A stretch of 64,000 nt of DNA from Microvirga makkahensis (lineage in GTDB: Bacteria; Pseudomonadota; Alphaproteobacteria; Rhizobiales; Beijerinckiaceae): NCBI RefSeq assembly GCF_009830105.1, contig NZ_WURB01000001.1, positions 310,001 through 374,000 of the forward strand, in the 5' to 3' direction. The notes under the pieces were generated by a model, which worked only from the letters and a program-made list of their open reading frames with translations, searched no databases and was not told where the DNA came from. Shown here piece after piece: positions 32,200-41,571 of this stretch (position 1 is the stretch's first letter; every line of letters begins with the position of its first letter). Made by a program: the position numbers and the translations under genes.

Positions 32200-33462
32200 T
32201 CAGGCAACCCACTCGCCGCCGCGCATCAACGGTTCGGACGATCCGTCCTGAGTGATGCCGTCTACGTCCACCTTGTCGGAGCCGATCATCCAGTCGATGT
32301 GGATGAGGCTTTTGTTCGCGCCGCGCATGGCCAACTCCTCCGCGCTCATTCCGCCGCCGTCGCGGATGCATTTGCTGTAGGCCTGTCCCAGCGCGATATG
32401 ACTCGATGCGTTCTCGTCGAAGAGGGTGTTGAAGAAGAGCAGCCCGCTCTGAGAGATCGGAGACGAGAACGGCACGAGTGCCACCTCGCCGAGACGGCGC
32501 GCGCCTTCGTCCGTGTCGAGCACCTTGTTCAGCACGGCCTCGCCGGTACGCGCCTTGGCATCGACGATGCGCCCGCCCTCGAACCTCACCTGAATGTCCT
32601 GAATCAAGGTGCCGTTGTAGGAGAGCGGCTTTGTGCTGGTGACGTATCCGTCCACGCGATCCTTGTGCGGCGTGGTAAAGACCTCTTCCGTCGGGATGTT
32701 GGCGTTGCAGACGATCCCGTTCTTGGCTTTCGCCGAGCCGCCATTCCACTCATGCCCGTCGGCGAGGCCGACGCGCAAATCCGTGCCGGGGCCGCGGAAG
32801 TGAAGCGCGGCATAGTTCTTCTCGTTCAGCATGCGGGTGCGCGCCTGAAGGCCGGCATTGTGCTTCTCCCAGGCTGCGACCGGATCGGGCGTATCGACCC
32901 GCGAGGCGGCGAAGATCGCTCTCCAAAGCCTGGAGACCGCCACGTCTTCGGGATCGTCCGGAAACACGGCCTTCGCCCAGGCGGGCGTCGCGGCGGACAC
33001 GATGGTCCAGTTGATGTCGAAGCCCGCGATCATGTTGAGCGCCGGCATATACGCCTTGGAGCGGGCGCGGTTTGCGCGGGACACCTTCTCCGGATCCTCT
33101 TTAGCGAGCAGCGAGGGATCCTCGCCCACGACCGCGAGACGCGCCGCGCCGTTCCTGAAGGCGGCTGCCATGCCCTCGTAGAGCCAGGCAGGAGCCGTGT
33201 CGAAACCGTCATCCGGGCCGTGACGGTAGCGCATGAGGGTCGCCTCCTCATCCGAGAAGAGCGTTGTCACCAGGGACGCGCCGGCCCTGTAGGCGTGTTC
33301 CGTGATGCGGCGCACCAGGGGCAGTGCATCGAGTGGGGCGGTCATGACGAGTTCCTGGCCCGGCTTGAGTCCCAAACCCACCCGCACGGCCACCTCGGCC
33401 AAGCGGTCGAGAAGCTGGGCGTGGGATGCGGCCCCGACGGGCTCCCGAAATTGCTCGTTCAT
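32200..33462 (-). CDS. M29-family aminopeptidase
   Basis: A 420-aa thermophilic-type (M29) metallo-aminopeptidase, a cytoplasmic enzyme that frees N-terminal residues from peptides. Visible metal-site motifs are PTEEVFTTPHKDRVDGYV, FDENASSHIALGQAY and the HxD pair in SLIHIDWMIGS, matching the family ligands. The start ATG 33462 has GGGAG nine bases upstream; the open frame further upstream has no support. The peptide ATPase and M14 carboxypeptidase genes follow on the same strand, suggesting a peptide-processing unit. modC ends 76 bases upstream. Confidence 0.92.
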   Translation of the reverse strand: MNEQFREPVGAASHAQLLDRLAEVAVRVGLGLKPGQELVMTAPLDALPLVRRITEHAYRAGASLVTTLFSDEEATLMRYRHGPDDGFDTAPAWLYEGMAAAFRNGAARLAVVGEDPSLLAKEDPEKVSRANRARSKAYMPALNMIAGFDINWTIVSAATPAWAKAVFPDDPEDVAVSRLWRAIFAASRVDTPDPVAAWEKHNAGLQARTRMLNEKNYAALHFRGPGTDLRVGLADGHEWNGGSAKAKNGIVCNANIPTEEVFTTPHKDRVDGYVTSTKPLSYNGTLIQDIQVRFEGGRIVDAKARTGEAVLNKVLDTDEGARRLGEVALVPFSSPISQSGLLFFNTLFDENASSHIALGQAYSKCIRDGGGMSAEELAMRGANKSLIHIDWMIGSDKVDVDGITQDGSSEPLMRGGEWVA

Positions 33463-33538
33463 GATGTCATCTCCCGAAGGACAAGGGTTGGCGGAGGCTA
33501 CACGGCTCGTAAGCGAGCGCAACCTCCAGGATTCACAC

Positions 33539-34645
33539 TCACATATTCTTTGCGTGCACGGTGCCAAGAGCATCACGGTCAAAAGCGACGCTTTTGACGA
33601 TCGCCTGAACGGGCAGACCCACCTTGATTCCAAGCCGCTCCATGGATTTCCGCGTCACACTGGCCACGATGCTGTCGCTGCCGCAGGCGAGCGTTACATC
33701 GACGCCGGAGCCCTCTACCTCCTCGATAGCCACGACGGTGCCGGGCAGTACGTTGAGGGCGCTGATCCCCTCCGGCGGCGCGAGGGACAGAATGATGTCC
33801 CGGGCGCGCAGGCGCATTCTCACGGGCGCGCCGACAGGCAGGTTGAGCCGCGAAACAGTGAGGGTTCCCGCCGCGGCCTGCAGCACGGTCAGGCCATAAG
33901 CCTCTTCGTGCCGAAGCACGCGGGCTTCCACCAGCGCGCCGGCCTCGACAAGACCGGCCTGCGGAAAAAACCTCGGGTGGCGCAGAATGTCGGAAGCCAG
34001 ACCGGAGGCGGTAACGCGTCCGTCGTTGAGAACCACGATGGAGGTCGCGAGCCGTGCAATCTCCGGTACGGAATGGCTGACGAGAACCATCGGCACGTCA
34101 CCCTCGTCCCGCAGCCGGTCGATATAGGGATAGATCTCGGCCTTTCTCTCCTCGTCGAGAGAGGCCAGCGGTTCGTCCATCAGCAGCAACTGCGGATCGG
34201 AGAGAAGCGCGCGTCCGATGGCGACGCGCTGTTTCTCACCGCCGGACAGGGTCGAGGGCCAGCGGTCCAGCAGGTGCGCGATGCCGAGAAGCTCCGTCAC
34301 CGCATGGAAATCCGCGACGCGCTCGCGCTTCGGCGTGAACCATCGGCCGAAATGCAGGTTCTGGCGCACGTTCAGGTGCGGAAAAAGACGCGCCTCCTGG
34401 AAGACATAGCCGATCCTGCGCCTGTGTTTTGGGACGAAGATTCCCTGTCGCGTATCGACGAGGACGCGCTCCTTGACACAGATCCGCCCCTGCGTCGGGC
34501 GAAGGAGACCGCCGATGGCGTTGACGAGCGTCGTCTTGCCCGAGCCGGAGGGGCCGAACAGGGCCGTCAGCCGCCCCTCTGACTGAAAGCGGGCGTCGAG
34601 CGTGAAGGCGCCCTGCCGGTGACGAAGATCGACGTCGAGGATCAT
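33539..34645 (-). CDS. modC: Molybdate ABC transporter ATP-binding protein ModC
   Basis: ModC powers molybdate import. The 368-aa product starts at ATG 34645, overlapping the modB stop as TGATG. It has Walker A GPSGSGKTT (31-39), signature LSGGEKQRVAIGRAL, Walker B LLLMDEPLASLD, and a C-terminal TOBE (molybdate-binding) domain from about residue 290, which distinguishes ModC from other ABC ATPases and allows product feedback. It is the last of three tightly packed genes modA-modB-modC. Confidence 0.96.
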   Translation of the reverse strand: MILDVDLRHRQGAFTLDARFQSEGRLTALFGPSGSGKTTLVNAIGGLLRPTQGRICVKERVLVDTRQGIFVPKHRRRIGYVFQEARLFPHLNVRQNLHFGRWFTPKRERVADFHAVTELLGIAHLLDRWPSTLSGGEKQRVAIGRALLSDPQLLLMDEPLASLDEERKAEIYPYIDRLRDEGDVPMVLVSHSVPEIARLATSIVVLNDGRVTASGLASDILRHPRFFPQAGLVEAGALVEARVLRHEEAYGLTVLQAAAGTLTVSRLNLPVGAPVRMRLRARDIILSLAPPEGISALNVLPGTVVAIEEVEGSGVDVTLACGSDSIVASVTRKSMERLGIKVGLPVQAIVKSVAFDRDALGTVHAKNM

Positions 34646-35340
34646 CAGGCGAGGAACCTCCGTCTGACGCGCCGTGCCATCCATTCGGACATCCAGAGCG
34701 CGGCGATGGAGATCGCAACCGACACGAACGCCAGGCGCAACGCGCCGCCCTCGCCGCCCGGCACCTGCGTGAAGGTGTAGATCGCGGAAGGGATCGTCTG
34801 CGTCTCGCCGGGAATGTTGGAGACGAAGGTGATGGTGGCACCAAATTCGCCCATCGCCTTCGCGAAGGACAGAACCATGCCCGCTATGATGCCCGGCAGG
34901 ATCAGCGGCAGCGTCACTACGAAAAATACCCAGGCTGGGTGAGCACCCAACGTGCCTGCCGCATCCTCGAGCTTGCGGTCCACGGTCTCCAGGGAGAGGC
35001 GGATGGCGCGCACGAGCAAGGGAAAGCCCATGATCGCGCAGGCCAGCGCCGCGCCCGTCCAGCGAAAGGACAGGACGACGCCGAATTGCTCTGCGAGAAG
35101 GGAGCCCATCGGCCCGCGCCGCCCGAAGCCCAGGAGAAGCGCATAACCCACGACGACGGGGGGAAGAACCAACGGCAGATGAACCAGCACATCCAGCGCC
35201 TGCCGGCCCCAGAAGCGCCCGCGCTCCAGCGCGTAGGCCATCGCGATCCCGGGCAGAAGGCTCGCGCTCGTCGCGACGAGCGCGACCTTGAGGCTGAGGC
35301 GAACGGCCGTCCATTCCTCGGGAGAAAGCCAGTCGGTCAC
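34645..35340 (-). CDS. modB: Molybdate ABC transporter permease ModB
   Basis: ModB is the inner-membrane channel of the molybdate importer. The 231-aa product has about five membrane segments and the permease loop EDAAGTLGAHPAWVFFVVTLPLILPG with the conserved Glu/Ala/Gly pattern. The start is GTG at 35340, overlapping the modA stop by four bases. LPLVLPPVVVGYALL and AMGEFGATITFVSNIPGE are typical of ModB. It is flanked by modA and modC, which makes the assignment secure. Confidence 0.96.
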   Translation of the reverse strand: MTDWLSPEEWTAVRLSLKVALVATSASLLPGIAMAYALERGRFWGRQALDVLVHLPLVLPPVVVGYALLLGFGRRGPMGSLLAEQFGVVLSFRWTGAALACAIMGFPLLVRAIRLSLETVDRKLEDAAGTLGAHPAWVFFVVTLPLILPGIIAGMVLSFAKAMGEFGATITFVSNIPGETQTIPSAIYTFTQVPGGEGGALRLAFVSVAISIAALWMSEWMARRVRRRFLA

Positions 35341-36137
35341 GAGCCGGAATCCGCCGTGTTCAGGACCTTGAATCCCTGCTTCTCGAAAAAGGGCCTCGCC
35401 TTCGCCGAGCGCAGAAATTCCAGAAGGGGCGCGGCATCCGGATGCATGGAATCCTGCGTGATGGCAACGGGATACACGATGGGCGGATGCGTGCCCTCCG
35501 GGAAAATCCCCACAATCCTGACATTCGGCTCGGAGACCGCGTCGGTCTTGTAGACGATGCCGAGGGGCGCCTCCCCGTGCGACACGAGAAGCAGCGCCGC
35601 GCGTACATTCTCCGTCTGTGCGATCCTATCCTTGATGCCGTTCCATGCCCCGAGTTTTTCGAGACCGGCCTTGCCGTATTTTCCGGCAGGGACAGCATCC
35701 ACATGCCCCATCGCCAGACGACCGCCTGCGAGAACGGATGCGAGATCGAGGTCCGGCCGAAGCGAAACCTGCACCGCCGAGCCTTTAGGGGCGATCAACA
35801 CAAGATCGTTACCGAGAAGATCGAGGCGCGTCCCGGGCCGGATCAGGTTTCTCGAAATCGCGTACTTCATCCAGTCGAGATCGGCGGAGAAGAAGACATC
35901 GGCCGGTGCGCCGGCTTCGATCTGTTTGGCGAGGACGTTGCTCCCGGCATAGGAAATCACGGCTTTCCTGCCGCTTTCCCGGCTCCATGCCGCAGCCGCA
36001 TCGTCGAGGGCGTTCTTGAGGCTCGCGGCGGCGAAGACCACCACGTCCCTCGCCTGGGCAGGCAAGCCGGAACAGGCCAGCGCAAGCCCGATGACCAGCG
36101 CCGTGAACGCTCCTCTCGTGGATCGTGCTGCCCGCAT
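35337..36137 (-). CDS. modA: Molybdate-binding periplasmic protein ModA
   Basis: ModA captures molybdate in the periplasm. The ATG at 36137 (266 aa) is preceded by GAGGAG and yields a signal peptide ending near LPAQA. The mature part begins VVVFAAASLKNALDDAAAAW, with the Ser of the AAASL motif as oxyanion ligand, then YAGSNVLAKQIEAGAPADVFFSADLDWM, standard for ModA. Upstream in-frame codons are not supported. No ModE-type operator or molybdenum-cofactor riboswitch was seen before it. The neighbours msrPQ use a molybdenum cofactor. Confidence 0.96.
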   Translation of the reverse strand: MRAARSTRGAFTALVIGLALACSGLPAQARDVVVFAAASLKNALDDAAAAWSRESGRKAVISYAGSNVLAKQIEAGAPADVFFSADLDWMKYAISRNLIRPGTRLDLLGNDLVLIAPKGSAVQVSLRPDLDLASVLAGGRLAMGHVDAVPAGKYGKAGLEKLGAWNGIKDRIAQTENVRAALLLVSHGEAPLGIVYKTDAVSEPNVRIVGIFPEGTHPPIVYPVAITQDSMHPDAAPLLEFLRSAKARPFFEKQGFKVLNTADSGS

Positions 36138-36192
36138 GACATGCTCCTCAAGCCCTTGCCCAGGGCGCATCCTAACTAACCTCGCCAGGGCT

Positions 36193-36837
36193 TCAAGCAG
36201 GGCGGCGTCGGGGCGCGGCCTTCCGCCCGAGGGAGTGGACAAGGCGATAGCCGAGCAGCCCGGTCACGATGGCTGCATAGACAAGTGGCTCAGGCGGCCA
36301 GGACTTGACCACGAGTATGAAATGGAGGACAGCGCCGATGGCCGCGACATAGACGAGGCGGTGCAGCCGCGCCCAGGCCTGCCCACCCATGCGCCGGATG
36401 GCGGCGTTGGTGGACGTGAGCGCCAGGGGCACGAGAATGACGAAGGTTGCCATGCCGATGGTGATGTAGGGCCGCTTCACGATGTCGGCTCCGATGGCGG
36501 CGAGGTCGAGCCCCTGGTCGAGCACCAGGTAAGTCAGAAGGTGCAGGAGCGCGTAATAGAAGGCGAGCAGCCCGAGCGCGCGGCGATAGCGCAGAAGATT
36601 GACGGCAAAGAGCTGGCGCAAGGGCGTGATCGCCAGCGTCGCGATGAGGAAACGCAAGGCCCACAGGCCCAGAGCCTGCTCCAGATAACGCATCGGGTCG
36701 GCGCCCAGCCGATCATTGATGCCCTGATAGAACAGCCAGACCGCCGGAACGAAGCCTACGCCATAGACGAGGATCTTCGGCACCTGGGGCAGCGAAAAGC
36801 CCTTCCTCGCGCCCGGAGCGGCGGCACGTTCTGCCAT
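36193..36837 (-). CDS. msrQ: Heme-binding membrane subunit MsrQ of the MsrPQ methionine-sulfoxide reductase
   Basis: MsrQ is a b-type-heme ferric-reductase-like membrane protein that passes electrons to MsrP. The 214-aa product has six membrane segments, with histidines in YYALLHLLTYL, RLHRLVYVAAIGAVLHF and an LR-rich loop after PLRQLF. The ATG at 36837 overlaps the msrP stop as TGATG, so the two are coupled. It ends 55 bases before the modA start. Family, length and pairing all agree. Confidence 0.95.
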   Translation of the reverse strand: MAERAAAPGARKGFSLPQVPKILVYGVGFVPAVWLFYQGINDRLGADPMRYLEQALGLWALRFLIATLAITPLRQLFAVNLLRYRRALGLLAFYYALLHLLTYLVLDQGLDLAAIGADIVKRPYITIGMATFVILVPLALTSTNAAIRRMGGQAWARLHRLVYVAAIGAVLHFILVVKSWPPEPLVYAAIVTGLLGYRLVHSLGRKAAPRRRPA

Positions 36838-37781
36838 CAATAGAACTTCCGCAGGTCCATGCCGGAATAGAGGCCTGCCACCTGCTCGGCATAGCCGTTG
36901 AACATGAGGGTGGGACGTCTCTTGACGAACAGCCCGCCCTCCCCGATCCGGCGCTCGGTGGCTTGGCTCCAGCGGGGATGATCCACATGGGGATTCACGT
37001 TGGCATAGAAGCCGTATTCGTTGGGCGCCTGCTTGTTCCAAGCGGTCTCCGGCTGCTTCTCCACGAAGCTGATGCGGGTGATCGACTTGATGCCCTTGAA
37101 GCCATATTTCCACGGCACGACGAGACGGATCGGCGCGCCGTTCTGGTTCGGCAGGGTCTCGCCATAGAGGCCGACTGCGAGGATCGTGAGCGGATGCATC
37201 GCCTCATCCAGCCGCAGGCCCTCCCGGTAGGGCCAGTCGAGAACGGGAAAGATGGAGCGCAGGCCCGGCATTTCGCTCGGGCGATTGGCGGTCTCGAAGG
37301 CCGCATATTTCGCGCTTCCGAGCGGCTCCACCCGCTTGACGAGATCCGCCAGCGGGAAGCCGACCCACGGGATCACCATGGACCAGCCCTCGACGCAGCG
37401 CATCCGGTAGATACGCTCCTCAAGCGCCGAGGATTTGATCAGGTCCTCGATGCCGATCTCCTGAGGCTTTCCCACAAGCCCGTCGATCTTGATCGTCCAG
37501 GGAGACGTTTTGAGCGTGCCCGCGTTCTCCGCAGGATCCGACTTGTCGACCCCGAACTCGTAGTAATTGTTGTAGCTCGTCACGTCCTCCCGGCTCGTCA
37601 ACTTTTCATCCGTCGAGAAAGAACTCTTCGAGGCGGACAGAGGCGCAGCCCTGAGCCCTTCCGGCAGGGCCGCCGCCAGAGCAAGCCCTGCGGCCCCCGC
37701 CATCCATTGCCGCCGGCTCAGATAGACATTCCGGGGCGTAATCTCGGAAGGAAGGATATCGGAGGAGCGGCGGATCAACAC
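36837..37781 (-). CDS. msrP: Protein-methionine-sulfoxide reductase catalytic subunit MsrP
   Basis: MsrP is a periplasmic molybdopterin enzyme that repairs oxidised methionines in envelope proteins. The GTG at 37781, with GAGG upstream, gives 314 aa and places a twin-arginine signal [19 protein letters not shown] at about 22-40, so it is exported folded with cofactor. The molybdenum-binding cysteine is in [10 protein letters not shown] (C129 in this numbering). The order msrP-msrQ is usual. modABC follows directly and could supply its metal. A further upstream GTG at 37820 is less likely. Confidence 0.95.
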   Translation of the reverse strand: MLIRRSSDILPSEITPRNVYLSRRQWMAGAAGLALAAALPEGLRAAPLSASKSSFSTDEKLTSREDVTSYNNYYEFGVDKSDPAENAGTLKTSPWTIKIDGLVGKPQEIGIEDLIKSSALEERIYRMRCVEGWSMVIPWVGFPLADLVKRVEPLGSAKYAAFETANRPSEMPGLRSIFPVLDWPYREGLRLDEAMHPLTILAVGLYGETLPNQNGAPIRLVVPWKYGFKGIKSITRISFVEKQPETAWNKQAPNEYGFYANVNPHVDHPRWSQATERRIGEGGLFVKRRPTLMFNGYAEQVAGLYSGMDLRKFY

Positions 37782-37860
37782 GGCGAAACCTCGTTTGGAA
37801 CCCACGGTATAGAGGTACACCCGAGAACGCGCCGGGTGATCTCACGTTTCCGTGTGGGCC

Positions 37861-38931
<1,071 letters not shown>

Positions 38932-38942
38932 TCTCTTCTCCC

Positions 38943-39623
38943 TCAGGCAGTCCAGGCTTGCGCAGCCCGGACGAACTTCTTGGTGATTTCGCGGGGATTG
39001 GTGATCGCCGTTCCCACCACCACCGCATGAGCGCCGCGTCTGAATGCCTCGGCCACGAGCTCGGGCGTATCGAAACGGCCTTCAGCGACGACGGGCACCG
39101 GAAGCGCCGCTACAAGCGCCTCCAGCAGCTCCAGGTCCGGACCCTCTCCCTTGCGCGCGGTGGTCTCCTCCGTATAGCCGGAGAGGGTCGAGGCCACGTA
39201 AGTGGCGCCATGCGCATGGGCGGCCCTGCCCTCCTCGAGCGTCGCGATATCGGCGAAAACCTCCCTGCCGAGCTCTGTGCGGATGCGGGCGATCAGGCGC
39301 TCCACGGGCTCGCCGTTCCGCGGGCGTCCCGTGGCGTCGAGGCCGATGATGTCGGCTCCGGCCGCAGCAATCTGCGCAGCATCGTCGAAACCCGGCGTGA
39401 TATAGACCGGGAAGCGGTCGTCCCATACCTTCGAGATGCCGATAATGGGTAGCGCGGTAGCGGCGCGGATCGCTACGACATCCTCCGCGCCATTGGCGCG
39501 GATGCCGCTCGCGCCGCCCGCTTCCGCCGCCCGCGCCATGGCGGCCATGTGGACGGGCCCGTGCAGCGGGTTGTCTGCGCGGGCTTGGCAGGAGACGACG
39601 AGGGCTCCTTTGAGGATCGGCAT
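38943..39623 (-). CDS. nanE: Putative N-acetylmannosamine-6-phosphate 2-epimerase NanE
   Basis: NanE converts ManNAc-6-P to GlcNAc-6-P in amino-sugar or sialic-acid use. The 226-aa TIM-barrel protein opens KGALVVSCQARADNPLHGP, with NGAEDVVAIRAATALPIIGISK, DIIGLDATGRPR and VVAEGRFDTPE, all characteristic of NanE. It sits between a sugar permease (9 bases upstream) and the ATPase, so the transporter probably imports an amino sugar or a glycan containing one. No nanA, nanK, nagA or nagB lies in the window. Confidence 0.9.
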   Translation of the reverse strand: MPILKGALVVSCQARADNPLHGPVHMAAMARAAEAGGASGIRANGAEDVVAIRAATALPIIGISKVWDDRFPVYITPGFDDAAQIAAAGADIIGLDATGRPRNGEPVERLIARIRTELGREVFADIATLEEGRAAHAHGATYVASTLSGYTEETTARKGEGPDLELLEALVAALPVPVVAEGRFDTPELVAEAFRRGAHAVVVGTAITNPREITKKFVRAAQAWTA

Positions 39624-39632
39624 GGCAGGCTC

Positions 39633-40484
39633 CTACTTCACCGCGCCGGCGGTCATGCCCTGGATGAACTGGCGCGACAGGGCGATGTAGAGGAGCGTGA
39701 TGGGCGCGGCCGCGATGGTGAGGCCCGCGAACAGCATGCCCCAGTCGGTGGTGTACTCCCCCATGAAGGTCGTGAGGCCCTGCGGCAGCGTCTTGTAGGC
39801 GTCGGTCTGGATGAATACGAGCGGGAAGAAGAAGTCGTTCCAGATCGGCACCGCATTCTGAATGGCGGCGATGGCCATGGGCGGGCGCGCGAGCGGCAGC
39901 ATGACGGACCACATGATGCGGGGCTCCGATGCGCCGTCGATACGGGCCGCATCCTCCAACTCCGCCGGGAGCGAACGCAGGAAGCCCGCCATGATGAACA
40001 CAGCCGACGGAAGACCGATGGCCGTGTAGGTGACGATGAGACTCCAGTGGCTGTCGAGCAGATTCAGATCGCGCAGCAGGATGAAGAGCGGAATGACCGC
40101 GAGCTTCAGCGGCAGCATCAGCCCTGCCAGGAAGAACAGCAGGATGAAGGTGTTGGTGCGAGACTCGTAACGCGCCACCGCATAGCCCGCCATGGTACCG
40201 AGCACGAGGATCAGGACGATCGAGATACCGGTCACGATGATCGAGTTGACGAAGTAGGTCGGCATCGCGGTTTCGCCGAGGACCTTGGCGAAGTTCCCCA
40301 CTTGCGTGAAATCGGGCAGCGCGAAGGGATGCTCGAAGATCTCGCCCGTAGTCTTGAAGGCGGAGAGCACCATCACGACGACGGGATAGAGCATGATGAA
40401 CGAGTTCGCGATCAGGATCACCTGCGCCAGGAAGGCGAAGGAGATCGGCTGCCGCGAAGAGGACGAGTTGGCCAAAGCGGTCAA
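39633..40484 (-). CDS. Carbohydrate ABC transporter permease (MalG type)
   Basis: A 283-aa inner-membrane permease with about six membrane segments and the EAA-type loop LPAELEDAARIDGASEPRIMW, followed by LPLARPP. I assign a TTG start at 40484: it overlaps the upstream permease stop by four bases, GGGAG lies eight bases before it, and no ATG is available before the first membrane segment. It pairs with the MalF-type permease at 40481-41413. Confidence 0.9.
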   Translation of the reverse strand: MTALANSSSSRQPISFAFLAQVILIANSFIMLYPVVVMVLSAFKTTGEIFEHPFALPDFTQVGNFAKVLGETAMPTYFVNSIIVTGISIVLILVLGTMAGYAVARYESRTNTFILLFFLAGLMLPLKLAVIPLFILLRDLNLLDSHWSLIVTYTAIGLPSAVFIMAGFLRSLPAELEDAARIDGASEPRIMWSVMLPLARPPMAIAAIQNAVPIWNDFFFPLVFIQTDAYKTLPQGLTTFMGEYTTDWGMLFAGLTIAAAPITLLYIALSRQFIQGMTAGAVK

Positions 40485-41413
40485 AACTGGATCTCCCGGC
40501 GGCGCAACCAAAGGGTGAGCATGGACGCGAAGACGACGATGAAGAGGAAGATGAGGGTGGCGAGCGCGGAGCCCAGCCCGAAATTCTGGATGCTGGCGCT
40601 CTGGTTGCCGAAGGCCGTGCGGTAGAAGACGAGGCCCAGCACATCGGTCGAGCCGAACGGCGAGCCGTCGAGCCCTACCATCACGTATGGGATCTCGAAC
40701 CAGTTGAACGCGCCGATGAAGAGCAGCGTGAAGAGGATGGTGGTGCTGGGGGCGACCAGCGGCCACACGATGTTCCTGAGCAGCTGCCACTCGGTCGTGC
40801 CATCGAGCCGGGCGGCCTCGATGATCTCGGAGGGGATGCGCTGCATGCCCGCGAGATAGACGAGCGTCGGGAAACCCACGAAGTGCCAGGCATTGGCGAG
40901 GACGAGCGCGCCGAGCGCGGTGGAGGAATCGCCGAGCCAGGGCTTGGCCCAGGAATCGAGGCCGACCGTATAGAGCGCCTGGTTGACGATGCCGAAATTC
41001 GGATTGAGGAAGAGCTTCCAGAGAAAGCCCACGATGATGGTCGAGAGAACCACCGGAACGAACACCGCGATCCGGTGGAAGCGGAATCCAAAGGGCTCCT
41101 TGTAGAGGAGCCATGCGAGGAAGAAGCCTCCGCCGTTCTGAACGATCATGAGCGCGACGAGCGCGTAAACATTGTGCAGGAAGGCGTTCCAAACGGTCGG
41201 CGCCATGGTGGCGCCGAAAAGCACCTCCTTGAAATTGGCCAATCCCACGAAGTCGCCCCGCGCCAGCCCGCGCCATTCATAGAACGCGTAAGCGAAAGCC
41301 GACAGGATCGGATAGACCACGAACAGCGACATGAACACCACCGGCGGGACAACGAGAAATGCCACCCAGCTGCAATGTTTCAATGTGCGGGCCTGTTTGG
41401 GCGAGACGGGCAT
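40481..41413 (-). CDS. Carbohydrate ABC transporter permease (MalF type)
   Basis: A 310-aa CUT1 permease with six membrane segments and the loop IPSEIIEAARLDGTTEWQLLRNIVWPLV that docks on the ATPase. It begins with ATG at 41413, 158 bases after the binding-protein gene; that gap holds a palindromic element (41456-41561). It is translationally coupled to the MalG-type gene downstream. The substrate is unknown; the nanE neighbour hints at amino sugars. Confidence 0.92.
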   Translation of the reverse strand: MPVSPKQARTLKHCSWVAFLVVPPVVFMSLFVVYPILSAFAYAFYEWRGLARGDFVGLANFKEVLFGATMAPTVWNAFLHNVYALVALMIVQNGGGFFLAWLLYKEPFGFRFHRIAVFVPVVLSTIIVGFLWKLFLNPNFGIVNQALYTVGLDSWAKPWLGDSSTALGALVLANAWHFVGFPTLVYLAGMQRIPSEIIEAARLDGTTEWQLLRNIVWPLVAPSTTILFTLLFIGAFNWFEIPYVMVGLDGSPFGSTDVLGLVFYRTAFGNQSASIQNFGLGSALATLIFLFIVVFASMLTLWLRRREIQF

Positions 41414-41455
41414 GGATTGATGGGCCTTGCAGGAACTATGAGAAGCACTCTGACA

Positions 41456-41561
41456 TCATTGCCGGGCTCAGGCCGGCCATTCACGTCTCAGAGCCACGGC
41501 AGTTCGAAACCGTGGATGGCCGGGACTGATCCCCGGATTTGATCCGGGGACGGGAATGACG
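41456..41561. repeat. REP-like intergenic palindromic element
   Basis: GCCGGCCATTCACG and CGTGGATGGCCGG (with one mismatch) form the inner arms. TCATTGCCGGG and a CGGGAATGACGA end form the outer arms, with an additional perfect CCCCGGAT..ATCCGGGG hairpin. It lies inside the sugar operon between the binding protein and permease genes, where it could act as a processing or stability element that sets their ratio. Confidence 0.65.
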
Positions 41562-41571
41562 AAGATTAGAC

